From Bryobacteraceae bacterium (lineage in GTDB: Bacteria > Acidobacteriota > Terriglobia > Bryobacterales > Bryobacteraceae), in the NCBI GenBank assembly GCA_025056865.1, contig JANWVO010000015.1:1-64000 (forward strand): a DNA stretch of 64,000 nucleotides. The letters are read 5' to 3'. The notes beneath the pieces are model-generated. The model worked only from the letters and a program-made list of their open reading frames with translations, did no database searches and was not told the origin of the DNA. A program made the position numbers and the translations under genes. Positions 16,692-26,505 of the stretch are shown one piece after another; position 1 is the stretch's first letter; each line of letters starts with the position of its first letter.

Positions 16692-16697
16692 ATTCTA
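16692..16697 (-). promoter_or_regulatory. -10-like TAGAAT, 7 nt before SDR start
   Basis: TAGAAT (five of six consensus matches) on the minus strand is 7 nt from the ATG at 16684. The upstream in-frame ATG overlaps this hexamer and is therefore unlikely to be used. Confidence 0.48.
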
Positions 16698-16740
16698 TCG
16701 CCGGCGACGGTGTGCGGCTGTGGCAAACTGAAAGGTTTGT

Positions 16741-17451
16741 ATGGGAGACGTGAAGATTGAACTGGCCAGCCAGCGGAAAATCCGCACCCGCAACAAGCTT
16801 TACTACCGCTTCAATCACTGGCCCATCTGGATCTTCGTCTTCTTCCTCATCCCCGGTCCGATGGTCTTCCGCCTCTTCGAAGAGGGCTTCGGCGGCAAAA
16901 TGACCTGGTGGCTGGCGGCGGTGATGATCGGCACAGGCATCGCCGGGCTGCGCGGCAGGCTCCCCGGCTGCGAACCCGCGCCCTATATCATCCGCTTCAC
17001 CGAAGACAAGCCGAATCCGCTCTACCGCCGCATCTGTTACACCTTCGCCTGGGGCGCGGCGGTGACTTACGCGCTGCTGAATCTCGTGGGGCTGGTCGTG
17101 GCGGTGATCACCGGCCGATGGATGCTCAAGCAGATCTATTACTACGGCTACTTCCCCGTGGTCATCCCCATCTGGATCCTCGGCCTGCTCGGGAAGCTGC
17201 CCCGGGTGAAGGCCTCCACCGCAGGCGAAGGCGACGAACGGCGCTATTTCTACGGCACCGTGTGGGCCGTCTGCATCGCCCAGCCCGTGCTCTGGATCCT
17301 CTGGAAGACGCTGCCCATCAACCGCACGACCGACGTGCTCAAGCTGCTGGTCTTCACCGGGATTCTCGCCTTCGTCGGCTACCTCAGCTACCGCGGATAC
17401 CTGCCCCGCACGCGCAAGATCGTGCCGGGCGAAATCGCCGCGCTCGACTGA
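16741..17451 (+). CDS. Multi-spanning membrane protein of unknown function
   Basis: A 236-residue protein with six predicted membrane segments: WPIWIFVFFLIPGPMVF (about 28-48), MTWWLAAVMIGTGIAGL (55-71), CYTFAWGAAVTYALLNLVGLVVAV (96-121), FPVVIPIWILGLLG (135-150), VWAVCIAQPVLWILW (175-190) and LKLLVFTGILAFVGYLSY (200-218). I do not recognise a family, and no catalytic motif is visible. The basic N terminus (about 25 residues) should face the cytoplasm. Its end lies 4 bp from the end of the convergent pgm gene. Confidence 0.65.
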   Translation: MGDVKIELASQRKIRTRNKLYYRFNHWPIWIFVFFLIPGPMVFRLFEEGFGGKMTWWLAAVMIGTGIAGLRGRLPGCEPAPYIIRFTEDKPNPLYRRICYTFAWGAAVTYALLNLVGLVVAVITGRWMLKQIYYYGYFPVVIPIWILGLLGKLPRVKASTAGEGDERRYFYGTVWAVCIAQPVLWILWKTLPINRTTDVLKLLVFTGILAFVGYLSYRGYLPRTRKIVPGEIAALD

Positions 17452-17455
17452 ACGG

Positions 17456-19093
17456 TCAGCCGAGCGCCCGCGCCACCAGCGCCCGCGCTTCCTCGACGAT
17501 CTGCCCAAGATGCTCGCTGCTGCGGAAACTCTCTGCGTACAGCTTGTAGATGTTCTCCGTGCCCGACGGCCGGGCCGCGAACCAGCCGCCCGCGGTCACC
17601 ACTTTCAGCCCCCCAATGGGCGCGCCGTTGCCTGGCGCCGTCGTGAGCTTGGCGAGAATCGCGTCGCCGGCGAGGCTTGAATCGCTCACCAGCCCCGCAT
17701 CCAGCTTCGCCAGCTTCGCCTTCTGCTCCGGCGTGGCGGGCGTGTCGATCCGTGTGTAGTAGGACCGGCCCAGCTGCTCCTCGATCTCGCCGTAGTGCAG
17801 GGCAGGATCCCGCCCCGTCACCGCCGTGATCTCGCACGCCAGCAGCCCCAGCAGGATGCCGTCCTTGTCCGTCGTCCACACCGCGCCGTCCCGCCGCACA
17901 AAGCTCGCGCCCGCGCTTTCCTCGCCGCCGAAGCACAGCGAGCCGTCATACAGCCCGGGCGCGAACCACTTGAACCCCACGGGCACCTCGCACACTTCCC
18001 GGCCCGCGGCGGCTGCCACGCGGTCGATGATGCCGCTCGAGACCAGCGTCTTGCCGATGCGCGCGCCCGGGCTCCATGCCTTCCGGTGAGCACATAGATA
18101 GCGGATGGCCGCGCACAGGTAATGGTTCGGATTCATCAGCCCGCCCGAGCGCGTGACGATGCCGTGGCGGTCGGCGTCCGGGTCGTTGCCAAAGGCGATG
18201 TCAAACCGGTCCTTCAGGTTCACGAGCCCCGCCATCGCATACGGGCTCGAGCAGTCCATGCGGATCCTGCCGTCATGGTCCAGCGTCATGAATCCGAACG
18301 CGGGGTCGACGCCCGGGTTCACCACCGTGAGATTCAGCCCATATCTCTCCGAGATCCGCGCCCAGTAATCCACTGCCGCGCCGCCCAATGGATCCACGCC
18401 GATTCGCAGTCCGGAGGCGCGGATCGCGTCCATGTCAATCGCCTCGCCAAGCTGTGCGATGTAGTCTCCCGCGAAATCCAGCTTCCGGACCTGCCCGGAC
18501 CGCATCGCTTCCTCGTAAGGGAGGCGCCGCACCTCCCGGTTGCCTGCCGCCAGCAGCTCGTTGGCGCGGCGTTCGATCCATCCAGTCACGTCCGATCCCG
18601 CCGGTCCGCCATCCGGCGGGTTGTACTTGAAGCCGCCATCGGAAGGCGGATTGTGGCTCGGCGTGATGACCACGCCGTCGGAAATGGCGTCGCCGCGGCG
18701 GTTGGCTGCGAGAATCGCATGCGAGATCACCGGCGTCGGCGTGAACGCGCTGAACGACGGCAGTGCCACCGTGACTCCATTGGCCGCGAAGACTTCAATG
18801 GCCGTGCGCTCGGCGGGCGCCGACAATGCGTGCGTGTCCTTGCCCACGAACAACAGGCCTGCGTAGCCGCGCTCGCGCCGGTAATCGCAGATTGCCTGCG
18901 CGATGGCCAGGATGTGCGCTTCGGTGAAAGTGGCGTCCAGAGACGAGCCCCGGTGCCCGCTCGTGCCGAAGGCCACCCGCTGATGCGGGTCTGCCGGGTC
19001 CGGGCGGTTTTCATAATAGGCGGCCACGAGCTGTTCGGGATCGGCCAGCGACTCGCGCGGCGCCGGCTTGCCGGCAAGCGGATGCAGTGCCAT
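17456..19093 (-). CDS. pgm: Phosphoglucomutase
   Basis: A 545-residue alpha-D-phosphohexomutase, the same length class as E. coli Pgm. [13 protein letters not shown] is the N-terminal substrate motif. [14 protein letters not shown] carries the phosphorylated active-site Ser, [11 protein letters not shown] is the metal-binding loop, [11 protein letters not shown] the sugar-binding loop, and [15 protein letters not shown] the phosphate-binding loop. It interconverts glucose-1- and glucose-6-phosphate in the cytoplasm. The ATG at 19093 is preferred over 19105 because TATGCT, which overlaps the upstream ATG, sits 7 nt before it. Confidence 0.92.
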   Translation of the reverse strand: MALHPLAGKPAPRESLADPEQLVAAYYENRPDPADPHQRVAFGTSGHRGSSLDATFTEAHILAIAQAICDYRRERGYAGLLFVGKDTHALSAPAERTAIEVFAANGVTVALPSFSAFTPTPVISHAILAANRRGDAISDGVVITPSHNPPSDGGFKYNPPDGGPAGSDVTGWIERRANELLAAGNREVRRLPYEEAMRSGQVRKLDFAGDYIAQLGEAIDMDAIRASGLRIGVDPLGGAAVDYWARISERYGLNLTVVNPGVDPAFGFMTLDHDGRIRMDCSSPYAMAGLVNLKDRFDIAFGNDPDADRHGIVTRSGGLMNPNHYLCAAIRYLCAHRKAWSPGARIGKTLVSSGIIDRVAAAAGREVCEVPVGFKWFAPGLYDGSLCFGGEESAGASFVRRDGAVWTTDKDGILLGLLACEITAVTGRDPALHYGEIEEQLGRSYYTRIDTPATPEQKAKLAKLDAGLVSDSSLAGDAILAKLTTAPGNGAPIGGLKVVTAGGWFAARPSGTENIYKLYAESFRSSEHLGQIVEEARALVARALG

Positions 19094-19100
19094 ACCTGAC

Positions 19101-19106
19101 AGCATA
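19101..19106 (-). promoter_or_regulatory. -10-like TATGCT, 7 nt before pgm
   Basis: TATGCT on the minus strand lies 7 nt from the pgm ATG. It fits TANNNT but matches TATAAT at only four positions. Confidence 0.38.
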
Positions 19107-19115
19107 CCCGCGCCC

Positions 19116-19144
19116 TTGACTCGGCGGTCCCGGTAACATACAAA
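19116..19144 (+). promoter_or_regulatory. Sigma70-like promoter for aldo-keto-like gene
   Basis: TTGACT (19116-19121), a 17-bp spacer and TACAAA (19139-19144) precede a leader of about 27 nt containing AGGAG. This is a conventional leadered arrangement, in contrast to the short-spaced promoters nearby. Confidence 0.5.
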
Positions 19145-19177
19145 CAGGACTTGGATATCGGATTCCAGGAGCCAGCC

Positions 19178-20080
19178 ATGCCCGCCTCCCGCCGCGAATT
19201 CCTCCTCAGCGCAGCCGCCGCGCCCGCTGCTGCGCAGCCTTCCGTGCAGCCCGCCCCGCTGCCGAAGGTCAACTTCGGCGGCCGCCACGAAATCTCGCGC
19301 CTCGTGCTCGGCACCAACCCGCTGATGGGCTACTCGCACTTCAACCGCATCCTCGACCAGTGCATGCGCGAGTGGATGACGCCCGAAAGGCGTATCGAAA
19401 CGGTGCTCGCGGCGGAGCGCGCCGGCATCACCGCGTGGCAGCTCCACTATCAGAAAGAAACCATCGAAACGCTGCGCGGCGTGCGCGAGCGCGGCTCGAA
19501 AATCAGCGTTTTCCTCCTGAGCGACTTCGAGCTCCAGAAGGATTTCTCGATGATCCCGGAAATGGCCCGCCTCGGCTTCCTCGGCATGGCGCACCACGGC
19601 AACCGCACCGACGAGGCCTTCCGGGAAGGGAAGATGGACCGCGTCCTCGAATTCGTCCAGCGCGTGCGCGACACCGGACTGATGGCGGGCGTTTCCACGC
19701 ACAACCCGGCGGTCGTCGAATGGATCGAGGAGAAAGGCTGGCCCGTCGATTACTACATGACCTGCTTCTACCACGTGACGCGCACGCCGGAGCAGGTGCG
19801 CGCGATGCTCAACGGCGAGCGCCCGCTCGGCGAGCCCTTCCTCGAGAAAGATCCCGAGCGCATGGCGCGAGTCATCCGCCAGACCAGAAAGCCCTGCCTC
19901 GCCTTCAAGATCCTCGGCGCGGGGCGCGCCGGCGGCAGCCGCGAACAGATCGAAGCCGCCTTCCGTTTCGCCTTCGCCAATATCAAGCCGGGCGACGCGG
20001 TCATCGTCGGAATGTGGCCGAAATTCAAGGACGAAATCGCGGAAAACTGCGACATCGTCCGCCGCCTCCACGCCACCTAG
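19178..20080 (+). CDS. Exported aldo-keto-reductase-like TIM barrel protein
   Basis: About 300 residues from the ATG at 19178, which has AGGAG 6 nt upstream; an in-frame start at 19151 lacks this. [20 protein letters not shown] is a twin-arginine-like signal peptide. [21 protein letters not shown] resembles strand 1 of aldo-keto reductases, and [39 protein letters not shown] and [19 protein letters not shown] fit later strands. The usual AKR catalytic Tyr/Lys context is not clear, so redox activity is doubtful. It is followed by an exported xylanase. Confidence 0.65.
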   Translation: MPASRREFLLSAAAAPAAAQPSVQPAPLPKVNFGGRHEISRLVLGTNPLMGYSHFNRILDQCMREWMTPERRIETVLAAERAGITAWQLHYQKETIETLRGVRERGSKISVFLLSDFELQKDFSMIPEMARLGFLGMAHHGNRTDEAFREGKMDRVLEFVQRVRDTGLMAGVSTHNPAVVEWIEEKGWPVDYYMTCFYHVTRTPEQVRAMLNGERPLGEPFLEKDPERMARVIRQTRKPCLAFKILGAGRAGGSREQIEAAFRFAFANIKPGDAVIVGMWPKFKDEIAENCDIVRRLHAT

Positions 20081-20112
20081 CGCCGCCCGCTGCCCGCTGC
20101 CAGAATATCTCC

Positions 20113-21324
20113 ATGACCCTGCTTCGCCACGCCGCCGCCCTCGCCGTGTTCCTGCTCCCGGGCGCGCTGCCCGCCGCCGACTGGCGGACAGCCGCCGAAG
20201 CCCGCATCGACCGCATCCGCAAGGGCGAGCTCGCCGTGCATGTGGAGGACCGCGAAGGCAGGCCCGTGCCGGGCGTCCGTGTCGAGGTCCGCATGCTCCG
20301 CCATGCCTTCGGCTGGGGCACCGCGGTGGCGGCGCGCATGCTGCTTGCCGAAGGCGGGGATGCTGAACGCTACCGCCGCGCGATCCTCGAGAACTTCAAC
20401 ATGGCGGTGCTCGAAAACGACCTCAAGTGGCCGCAGTGGGAGCGCGACCGCCAGCCGGCGCTCGACGCGCTGCGCTGGCTGCACGCCAACGGCATCACCC
20501 GTGTCCGCGGCCACACGCTGGTTTGGCCCGGCTGGCGCTGGCTGCCTGCGGACCTCAGACAGAAGGCGGACGACCCTGAGGCGCTGCGGAGCCGCGTCCT
20601 CGACCACATCCGCGACGAGGTCTCGGCCACGCGCGGAATGCTCGAGGACTGGGACGTCGTCAACGAGCCGTACACGAACCACGACCTGCTCGACATCGTC
20701 GGCCGCGAGGAGATGGTCCGCTGGTACCACGCGGCGAAGGAGTTCGATCCGAAGCCCGTCCTGTACCTGAACGACTTCAACATCATCGAGGCAGGGGGCC
20801 GCGACGAAAAGCACCGCCAGCACTTCTACGAGACCATCCGCTTCCTGCTCGACCGCGGCGCGCCGCTCGGCGGCATCGGCATCCAGGGCCACTTCCACGA
20901 GCCGACTCCGCCGGAAAAGATCCTGGAAATTCTCGATCTTTTCTCGGAATTCAACCTGCCCATCCGGATTACCGAGTTTGATTTCGAAACGAAAGACGAG
21001 CAGTTGCAGGCGCAATTCACCCGCGACTTCCTCACCATCTGCTTCAGCCACCCCCGCGTGGATGCGTTCCTGATGTGGGGCTTCTGGGAGGGGCGGCACT
21101 GGCGGCCGGACGGAGCCATGCTGCGCAGGGACTGGTCGGAGAAGCCCGCCTTCCGCGTCTGGCGCGAGCTGGTTCACGGCCGCTGGCGTACAGAAGCCGA
21201 GGGAGCCACCGGCGCCGATGGCAGCTTCCGCCTCCGCGCCTTCCGCGGCGAATACGAGATCCGCGCCGGCGGCAGGACGCTGCGCGCCGTTTGCCCTTCG
21301 GCCGTCCGCGTCCGCCTGGATTGA
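20113..21324 (+). CDS. Secreted GH10 endo-1,4-beta-xylanase-like hydrolase
   Basis: A 403-residue glycoside hydrolase family 10 protein with a signal peptide ([22 protein letters not shown]). A short beta-rich N-terminal segment ([20 protein letters not shown], residues 38-57) precedes the barrel. [11 protein letters not shown] is a GH10 signature. The acid/base Glu is in [10 protein letters not shown] (about residue 186) and the nucleophile Glu in [10 protein letters not shown] (about 289). [19 protein letters not shown] closes the barrel. It should cleave beta-1,4-xylan or a related plant polysaccharide outside the cytoplasm. The C-terminal 45 residues look like a small beta-sandwich rather than a carbohydrate-binding module. 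Confidence 0.85.
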   Translation: MTLLRHAAALAVFLLPGALPAADWRTAAEARIDRIRKGELAVHVEDREGRPVPGVRVEVRMLRHAFGWGTAVAARMLLAEGGDAERYRRAILENFNMAVLENDLKWPQWERDRQPALDALRWLHANGITRVRGHTLVWPGWRWLPADLRQKADDPEALRSRVLDHIRDEVSATRGMLEDWDVVNEPYTNHDLLDIVGREEMVRWYHAAKEFDPKPVLYLNDFNIIEAGGRDEKHRQHFYETIRFLLDRGAPLGGIGIQGHFHEPTPPEKILEILDLFSEFNLPIRITEFDFETKDEQLQAQFTRDFLTICFSHPRVDAFLMWGFWEGRHWRPDGAMLRRDWSEKPAFRVWRELVHGRWRTEAEGATGADGSFRLRAFRGEYEIRAGGRTLRAVCPSAVRVRLD

Positions 21325-21382
21325 GGCGTGCTGCTTGAAGCAGGCGGCCACGATCCGCTATCCTCAAAGTTCCCGCCGCACA

Positions 21383-22390
21383 ATGGATGTATTCTCATTG
21401 ACCCGTTCGCTGGTGGACATTGAATCCATCACTGGCAACGAGGAACAGATCGGCGACTACCTTCATGCGCTCCTCGGCGGGCTCGCGGCGCGCTTTGGCG
21501 GCACTGTCGAGAAAATGGAGGTGGAGCCGCGGCGGAACAACATCCTGGCCTGCTTCGGCCAGCCTGTCGTGACGCTCTCCACGCATCTGGACACCGTGCC
21601 CCCTTTCATCCCCTCGCGCGAGGACGATGAGTTCATCTGGGGGCGCGGCGCCTGCGACGTCAAAGGCATCATTGCGGCGATGATCTGCGCCGCCGGGAGG
21701 CTGCTGGAAGGCGGCGTGCGCAACTTCGCCCTTCTGTTCGTGGTCGGAGAAGAGAAGAACAGCGCCGGCGCCTTCCACGCCGCGCGGCATCCGCGCGGCA
21801 GCCGCTTCCTGATCAACGGGGAGCCGACCGAAAATCGCCTCGCCGTCGGCAGCAAGGGAGCGCTGCGCTACGAGATCCGCGCCACCGGGCGGATGGCGCA
21901 TTCGGCCTATCCCGAGCTCGGCGAATCGGCCATCGAGAAGCTCCTGGATGCGCTGGCCCGCATCCGCGCCATCCCGCTGCCGGAAGATCCCGTGCTCGGC
22001 CGCTCCACGCTGAACATCGGCCAGATCTCCGGCGGCCGCGCCCCCAACGTCATCCCCGATTTCGCCGAAGCCGCCCTCATGTTCCGCCTGGTCGGCGATC
22101 CCGCGCCGCTGCGCGAGGCCGTCGCGCGCGCCGTCGAAGGGTTGGCCGAGGCCCGCGAGATCCTGTGCATCCCCGCGCTGAAACTCGGCGCGATGGATGG
22201 CTTTGAGACCACGGTGGTGGCGTTCACCACCGACATTCCGGCTTTCGGCGGCGCCTGGGGCGAGCCATACCTCATCGGTCCAGGCTCGATCCACGTGGCT
22301 CACACCAGCGAGGAACGTGTCCCCAAGGCGCATCTGGTCGAGGCGATCTCCATCTACGAGACCATGGTGAAGCGCCTGCTGACCGCATGA
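21383..22390 (+). CDS. dapE: M20 family deacylase, probable succinyl-diaminopimelate desuccinylase
   Basis: A 335-residue M20 metallopeptidase-fold enzyme. Zinc ligands are visible: LSTHLDTVPP (His, Asp), GRGACDVKG (bridging Asp), VVGEEKNSAG (catalytic Glu pair), INGEPTEN (Glu) and VAHTSEERV (His). The dimerisation domain occupies about residues 155-260. M20 enzymes include DapE, ArgE and LysK. DapE is preferred because the gene leads a run containing asd, lysC, dapB, dapA and succinyltransferase dapD, of which DapE would be the missing deacylase. It is shorter than E. coli DapE (375 residues). It acts in the cytoplasm. Confidence 0.72.
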   Translation: MDVFSLTRSLVDIESITGNEEQIGDYLHALLGGLAARFGGTVEKMEVEPRRNNILACFGQPVVTLSTHLDTVPPFIPSREDDEFIWGRGACDVKGIIAAMICAAGRLLEGGVRNFALLFVVGEEKNSAGAFHAARHPRGSRFLINGEPTENRLAVGSKGALRYEIRATGRMAHSAYPELGESAIEKLLDALARIRAIPLPEDPVLGRSTLNIGQISGGRAPNVIPDFAEAALMFRLVGDPAPLREAVARAVEGLAEAREILCIPALKLGAMDGFETTVVAFTTDIPAFGGAWGEPYLIGPGSIHVAHTSEERVPKAHLVEAISIYETMVKRLLTA

Positions 22391-22474
22391 GGCCGGGGCA
22401 GACTACCTCCGGCGCGGCGGCGGACCCGCAAAGCCCGTACCGGCCCGCCGGAGCCGAAAAGCAGTGAGGCAGTC

Positions 22475-23521
22475 ATGAAAAAGATCGAAGTCGGCGTGCT
22501 TGGCGCCACCGGAATGGTGGGCCAGAATTTCATCCGTTTCCTCGAAGGCCATCCCTGGTTCGAACTGGCCTGGGTCGGCGCCAGCGACCGCTCCGCTGGA
22601 AAGCCTTACGCCGAGGCCACCGCGTGGCGGCTCGACGGCCCCATGCCGGAGACCGTGGCGAAGCTTGTCGTGCAGGAGTGCCGGCCAGAGACAAAAGCCC
22701 CGAAACTTGTTTTTTCGGCGATGGATGCCAGCGTCGCCACCGAAATCGAGCGCGCCTTCGCCGAGGCGGGCCACTACGTCGTCTCCAACTCCCGCAACCA
22801 CCGCATGGAGCCTGACGTCCCGCTGCTGGTGCCCGAGATCAACCCGGATCACCTCGGCCTCGTCGCGCACCAGCACCGCCGCGGCTGGAAGGGAGCCATT
22901 GTCACCAATCCCAACTGCTCCACCGTCGCCCTTACGATGGGCCTCGTTCCGCTGAAGCCGTTCGGCATCGAGAAGGTCGTCGCCACCACCATGCAGGCCG
23001 TTTCCGGCGCGGGATACCCCGGAGTCGCCTCCTTCGACATCGTCGGCAACGTCATCCCCTTCATCAGCGGCGAGGAGGGGAAAATGGAGACGGAAACGCT
23101 GAAAATTCTCGGCGAATTCGCGGGCGATCACGTCGAATTCCTTCCGGCGAAAGTGAGCGCCCACTGCAACCGCGTCCCCGTTCTCGACGGCCACACCGTC
23201 GCCGTCAGCGTGGCCCTGCGGGACAAGCCGCACCTGAAGGACCTGATCCACGCTTACGAGACCTTCACCGCGCTGCCCCAGAAACTGAAGCTGCCCAGCG
23301 CGCCGCCGAAGCCCGTGCTCTACCTGCACGAAGAGAACCGCCCGCAGCCGCGTCGCGACGCGGGCCGGGGCAACGGCATGACGGTGACCGTCGGCCGTCT
23401 TCGCACCTGCCCGGTGCTCGACTACAAGTTCGTCTGCCTGGCCCACAACACCATCCGCGGCGCTGCCGGCGCGGCCGTGCTCAATGCGGAGCTGATGTAC
23501 GCCCAGGGTCTGCTGAAATAG
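22475..23521 (+). CDS. asd: Aspartate-semialdehyde dehydrogenase
   Basis: A 348-residue dehydrogenase that reduces aspartyl phosphate to aspartate semialdehyde with NADPH. VGVLGATGMVGQNFIRFL is the nucleotide loop, IVTNPNCSTVAL carries the catalytic Cys, and VSGAGYPGV plus VSAHCNRVPVLDGHT are substrate-binding segments. The NPNCST form and overall pattern are of the archaeal/fungal type rather than the E. coli type. It lies 9 bp before lysC, with GAGGC as its ribosome-binding site, inside the lysine operon. Confidence 0.92.
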   Translation: MKKIEVGVLGATGMVGQNFIRFLEGHPWFELAWVGASDRSAGKPYAEATAWRLDGPMPETVAKLVVQECRPETKAPKLVFSAMDASVATEIERAFAEAGHYVVSNSRNHRMEPDVPLLVPEINPDHLGLVAHQHRRGWKGAIVTNPNCSTVALTMGLVPLKPFGIEKVVATTMQAVSGAGYPGVASFDIVGNVIPFISGEEGKMETETLKILGEFAGDHVEFLPAKVSAHCNRVPVLDGHTVAVSVALRDKPHLKDLIHAYETFTALPQKLKLPSAPPKPVLYLHEENRPQPRRDAGRGNGMTVTVGRLRTCPVLDYKFVCLAHNTIRGAAGAAVLNAELMYAQGLLK

Positions 23522-23530
23522 CAGGTAGCC

Positions 23531-24901
23531 ATGATCGTCATGAAATTCGGCGGCACCTCGGTGGAGAGCGCTGCCGCCATTGAACGCGTCGCCGGCATTG
23601 TTCGCTCGCGCCTCGGCTTGCGCCCGCTGGTCGTCGTCTCCGCGATGGGCAGGACCACCAACCGCCTGCTGGCGGCCGCCGACAAGGCGGCCGCCGGCAA
23701 CCTCGGCGACGCCCTGCGCGATGCCGAGGATCTGCTTGCCTACCACCGCCGCGAAGCCGGCCGGCTCGTCCCCGCCGAAAGCCGCGCGCGCATGGAGGCG
23801 CTGCTCGAGCAGCACTTCACGGAACTCGAAGCCACACTCGAACGCATCGCCGCCGCCGGCCAGGTCACGCCCGCCCTCTGGGACGAAACGGCCAGCTACG
23901 GCGAGCGCCTCTCCTCGGCCCTCATCGCGCTCATCTTCCCGGCGTTCGGCATTCCCGCCGTGCATGTCGACGCGCGCGCCGTGCTCGTCACCGACTCGCG
24001 CCACACGCAGGCGCTGCCGCTTTACAGCCGCACCTACGCGCGCTTCAAGGAGCAGGTGGCGCCGCTGCTTGCCGAAAAGGTGGCCGTCATGGGCGGATTC
24101 ATCGGCGCCACGGCCTCCGGCGAGACCACCACGCTCGGCCGCGGCGGCAGCGACTTCTCTGCCGCCATCGCCGGCGCGGGCATCGGCGCCGCGGAGATCC
24201 AGATCTGGACCGACGTCGACGGCATGCTCACCTGCGATCCGCGCGTGCTGCCCGGCGGACGGCTCGTGAAGCGCATCTCCTTCGCCGAGGCTGCCGAGCT
24301 CGCCTACTTCGGCGCCAAGGTGCTGCACCCGGCCACCGTCCAGCCTGCCATCGAAAAAAACATCCCGGTGCGCATTCTCAATTCGCGCCGCCCCGACGTC
24401 TGCGGCACCCTCATCGTGGCCGACACGGTGAGCTGCCGCAACCCCGTCAAGTCAATCGCCTGCAAGCGCGGCATCACCGTCGTCGAGATCCGCAGCCTCC
24501 GGATGCTCATGGCGCACGGCTTCCTGCGCCGCATCTTCGAAGTGTTCGACCGCTACCAGACCCCGGTGGACCTGGTCACCACTTCGGAAGTCTGCGTCGC
24601 CGTCACCATCGATCAGCCCCGCTACATTGGGGAAATCGAGCGGGAGCTGGCGCGCATCTCCGATGTGAACGTGATCCCCGACCAGTCCATCATCTGCCTC
24701 GTCGGCGACGCGCTGCGCGAAACCCCCGGCATCGGCGCGCGCATCTTCACGGCGCTGCGCGAGATCAACGTCCGCATGATCAGCCAGGGGGCGAGCTTCA
24801 ACAATGTCAGCCTCGTGGTCCGCGACGAAGACCTCGTGCCGGCCGTCTCGGCGCTCCACGAGGAATTCTTCCGCGAGGTGGATCCGGAGGTGTTCGAGTG
24901 A
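23531..24901 (+). CDS. lysC: Aspartokinase
   Basis: A 456-residue monofunctional aspartokinase. VMKFGGTSVESAAAIERV is the N-terminal kinase signature. LGRGGSDFSAAIAGAGIGAAEIQIWTDVDGMLTCDPR is the substrate and nucleotide region, and VLHPATVQPAIEKNIPVRILNS follows. Two C-terminal ACT domains (from about residue 310, ITVVEIRSLRMLMAHGFL, and later VNVRMISQGASFNNVSLVV) would give feedback control by lysine and/or threonine. It phosphorylates aspartate, the first step of the pathway. Its TGA overlaps the GTG start of dapB. Confidence 0.93.
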   Translation: MIVMKFGGTSVESAAAIERVAGIVRSRLGLRPLVVVSAMGRTTNRLLAAADKAAAGNLGDALRDAEDLLAYHRREAGRLVPAESRARMEALLEQHFTELEATLERIAAAGQVTPALWDETASYGERLSSALIALIFPAFGIPAVHVDARAVLVTDSRHTQALPLYSRTYARFKEQVAPLLAEKVAVMGGFIGATASGETTTLGRGGSDFSAAIAGAGIGAAEIQIWTDVDGMLTCDPRVLPGGRLVKRISFAEAAELAYFGAKVLHPATVQPAIEKNIPVRILNSRRPDVCGTLIVADTVSCRNPVKSIACKRGITVVEIRSLRMLMAHGFLRRIFEVFDRYQTPVDLVTTSEVCVAVTIDQPRYIGEIERELARISDVNVIPDQSIICLVGDALRETPGIGARIFTALREINVRMISQGASFNNVSLVVRDEDLVPAVSALHEEFFREVDPEVFE

Positions 24902-25599
24902 AACTCGCCATCGTCGGATACGGCAGGATGGGGCGGCTGATCGAACAGCTTGCTCCTCAATACGGCTTCGAGCCCGCCCTGATTCTCGACGTGCACAACA
25001 ACGCGGACGGAGCGGGCCTCACGGAGGAGAATTTCCGCGGCATCCGCGCCGCCATCGAGTTCACCGGCCCGGAGTCGGCTGCGGACAATCTGCTCCGGCT
25101 CGCGGCGCTTGGCGTGCCCTCGGTCTGTGGAGCCACGGGCTGGTACGCCCGCCTCGGGGAAGTGAAAGAGGCCTTCGAAAAGACCGGAACGGGCTTTATT
25201 TACGGGCCGAATTTCTCCATTGGCGTGAATATTTTCGAGCGCATTGTCGCCGAAGCGGCACGGCTTTTCAGCAACCAGCCCGACTACGAGGCCTGGGCCT
25301 GGGAGATCCATCACAGCGCCAAGAAGGACGCGCCCTCCGGCACGCTGCTCAAGCTCGTGGACGCCATGCGGCGCTCCGGTTACCAGGCGCGCATCGACAC
25401 GGCCAGCAACCGCGCCGGCTCGGTTCCCGGCACCCACGAAATCGGCTTCGACTCCGCCGCCGACACGGTCACCCTCCGCCACACGGCCCGCAGCCGCGAG
25501 GGCTTCGCCCGCGGCGCGCTGTGGGCGGCGCAGCGGCTGGCCGAGGGCCTCCGGGGATGCCACGAATTCAGCGAAGTGCTGTTCGGCGCTGCCCGCTAG
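24898..25599 (+). CDS. dapB: 4-hydroxy-tetrahydrodipicolinate reductase
   Basis: A 233-residue DapB reading from a GTG that overlaps the lysC stop (GTGA). LAIVGYGRMGRLIEQL is the NAD(P)H loop, YGPNFSIGVNIFERI and EIHHSAKKDAPSGTLLKL are the DapB signatures, the latter with the catalytic His and Lys, and GTHEIGFDSAADTVTLRHTARSREGFA closes the fold. It reduces HTPA to tetrahydrodipicolinate. It is shorter than E. coli DapB (273 residues), and the usual GTTG loop is replaced by CGATGWY, a known kind of variation in compact DapB proteins. Confidence 0.9.
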   Translation: MKLAIVGYGRMGRLIEQLAPQYGFEPALILDVHNNADGAGLTEENFRGIRAAIEFTGPESAADNLLRLAALGVPSVCGATGWYARLGEVKEAFEKTGTGFIYGPNFSIGVNIFERIVAEAARLFSNQPDYEAWAWEIHHSAKKDAPSGTLLKLVDAMRRSGYQARIDTASNRAGSVPGTHEIGFDSAADTVTLRHTARSREGFARGALWAAQRLAEGLRGCHEFSEVLFGAAR

Positions 25600-25623
25600 G
25601 ATGGGGATAGGCAGGAGGTAGGC

Positions 25624-26505
25624 ATGAGCCAGTTCACCGGATGCGGAACCGCGCTGGTCACTCCGTTCCGCAAGGACCTGTCGCTCGATGAAGACGCGCT
25701 GCGGCGGCTGGTCCGGCGCCAGATCGAGGCGGGCATCCACTTCCTGGTGCCCTGCGGCACCACCGGAGAAAGCCCGACGCTGACCCGCCAGGAGCATCTG
25801 CGCGTCGTCGAGATCACGCTGGAAGAGGCGAAGGGCAGATGCCCCGTGCTGGCCGGATGCGGCGGCTACAACACGGCCGAAGTCATCGGGCTGGCCCGCG
25901 AGCTGGAGGCCATGGGCGTCGACGGGCTGCTCTCCGTCACGCCTTACTACAACAAGCCGACGCAGGAAGGGCTGTACCAGCACTACCGGGCCATCGCTTC
26001 GGCCACGCGCCTGCCCATCATCCTTTACAGCGTGGCCGGCCGCACCGGCGTGAACATCGAGCCCGCCACGGTCCGGCGGCTCGCCGAAATTGGCAACATC
26101 GTCGGCATCAAGGAAGCCAGCGGCAACATCGCGCAGATGGCCCAGATCTGCGCCACCGTGCCGGAGGGCTTCGACGTTCTCAGCGGCGACGACTCCGTCA
26201 CCCTCGCCCTCGCCGCGCTCGGCGGCCGCGGCGTCATCAGCGTCGCCTCGAACGAAATCCCCGGCCCCATGCGCGACCTCGCGCAGGCGTGCCTCGACGG
26301 CGATTTCGCCGCGGCGCGCCGGCTTCAGAAACAGTGGCTCGCGCTGATGGAGGTCAATTTCGTCGAGTCCAACCCGATCCCCGTCAAGGCCGCCATGGCC
26401 CGCATGGGGCTGCTGGAGCCCGTGTGGCGGCTGCCCCTCGTGCCGCCCTCGCCGGCCAGCATGGCCCGCATCGAGAAGGTACTTTCCGAGGCAGGTCTCA
26501 TCTGA
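25624..26505 (+). CDS. dapA: 4-hydroxy-tetrahydrodipicolinate synthase
   Basis: A 293-residue DapA of the pyruvate-dependent aldolase family. LVPCGTTGESPTLTRQEH is the pyruvate-binding loop, LSVTPYYNKPTQEGLYQHY contains the catalytic Tyr, and IVGIKEASGNIAQM holds the Schiff-base Lys (about residue 161). It condenses pyruvate with aspartate semialdehyde. AGGAGGT at 25613-25619 is the strongest ribosome-binding site noticed in the window. Its stop overlaps the dapD start by one base (TGATG). Confidence 0.94.
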   Translation: MSQFTGCGTALVTPFRKDLSLDEDALRRLVRRQIEAGIHFLVPCGTTGESPTLTRQEHLRVVEITLEEAKGRCPVLAGCGGYNTAEVIGLARELEAMGVDGLLSVTPYYNKPTQEGLYQHYRAIASATRLPIILYSVAGRTGVNIEPATVRRLAEIGNIVGIKEASGNIAQMAQICATVPEGFDVLSGDDSVTLALAALGGRGVISVASNEIPGPMRDLAQACLDGDFAAARRLQKQWLALMEVNFVESNPIPVKAAMARMGLLEPVWRLPLVPPSPASMARIEKVLSEAGLI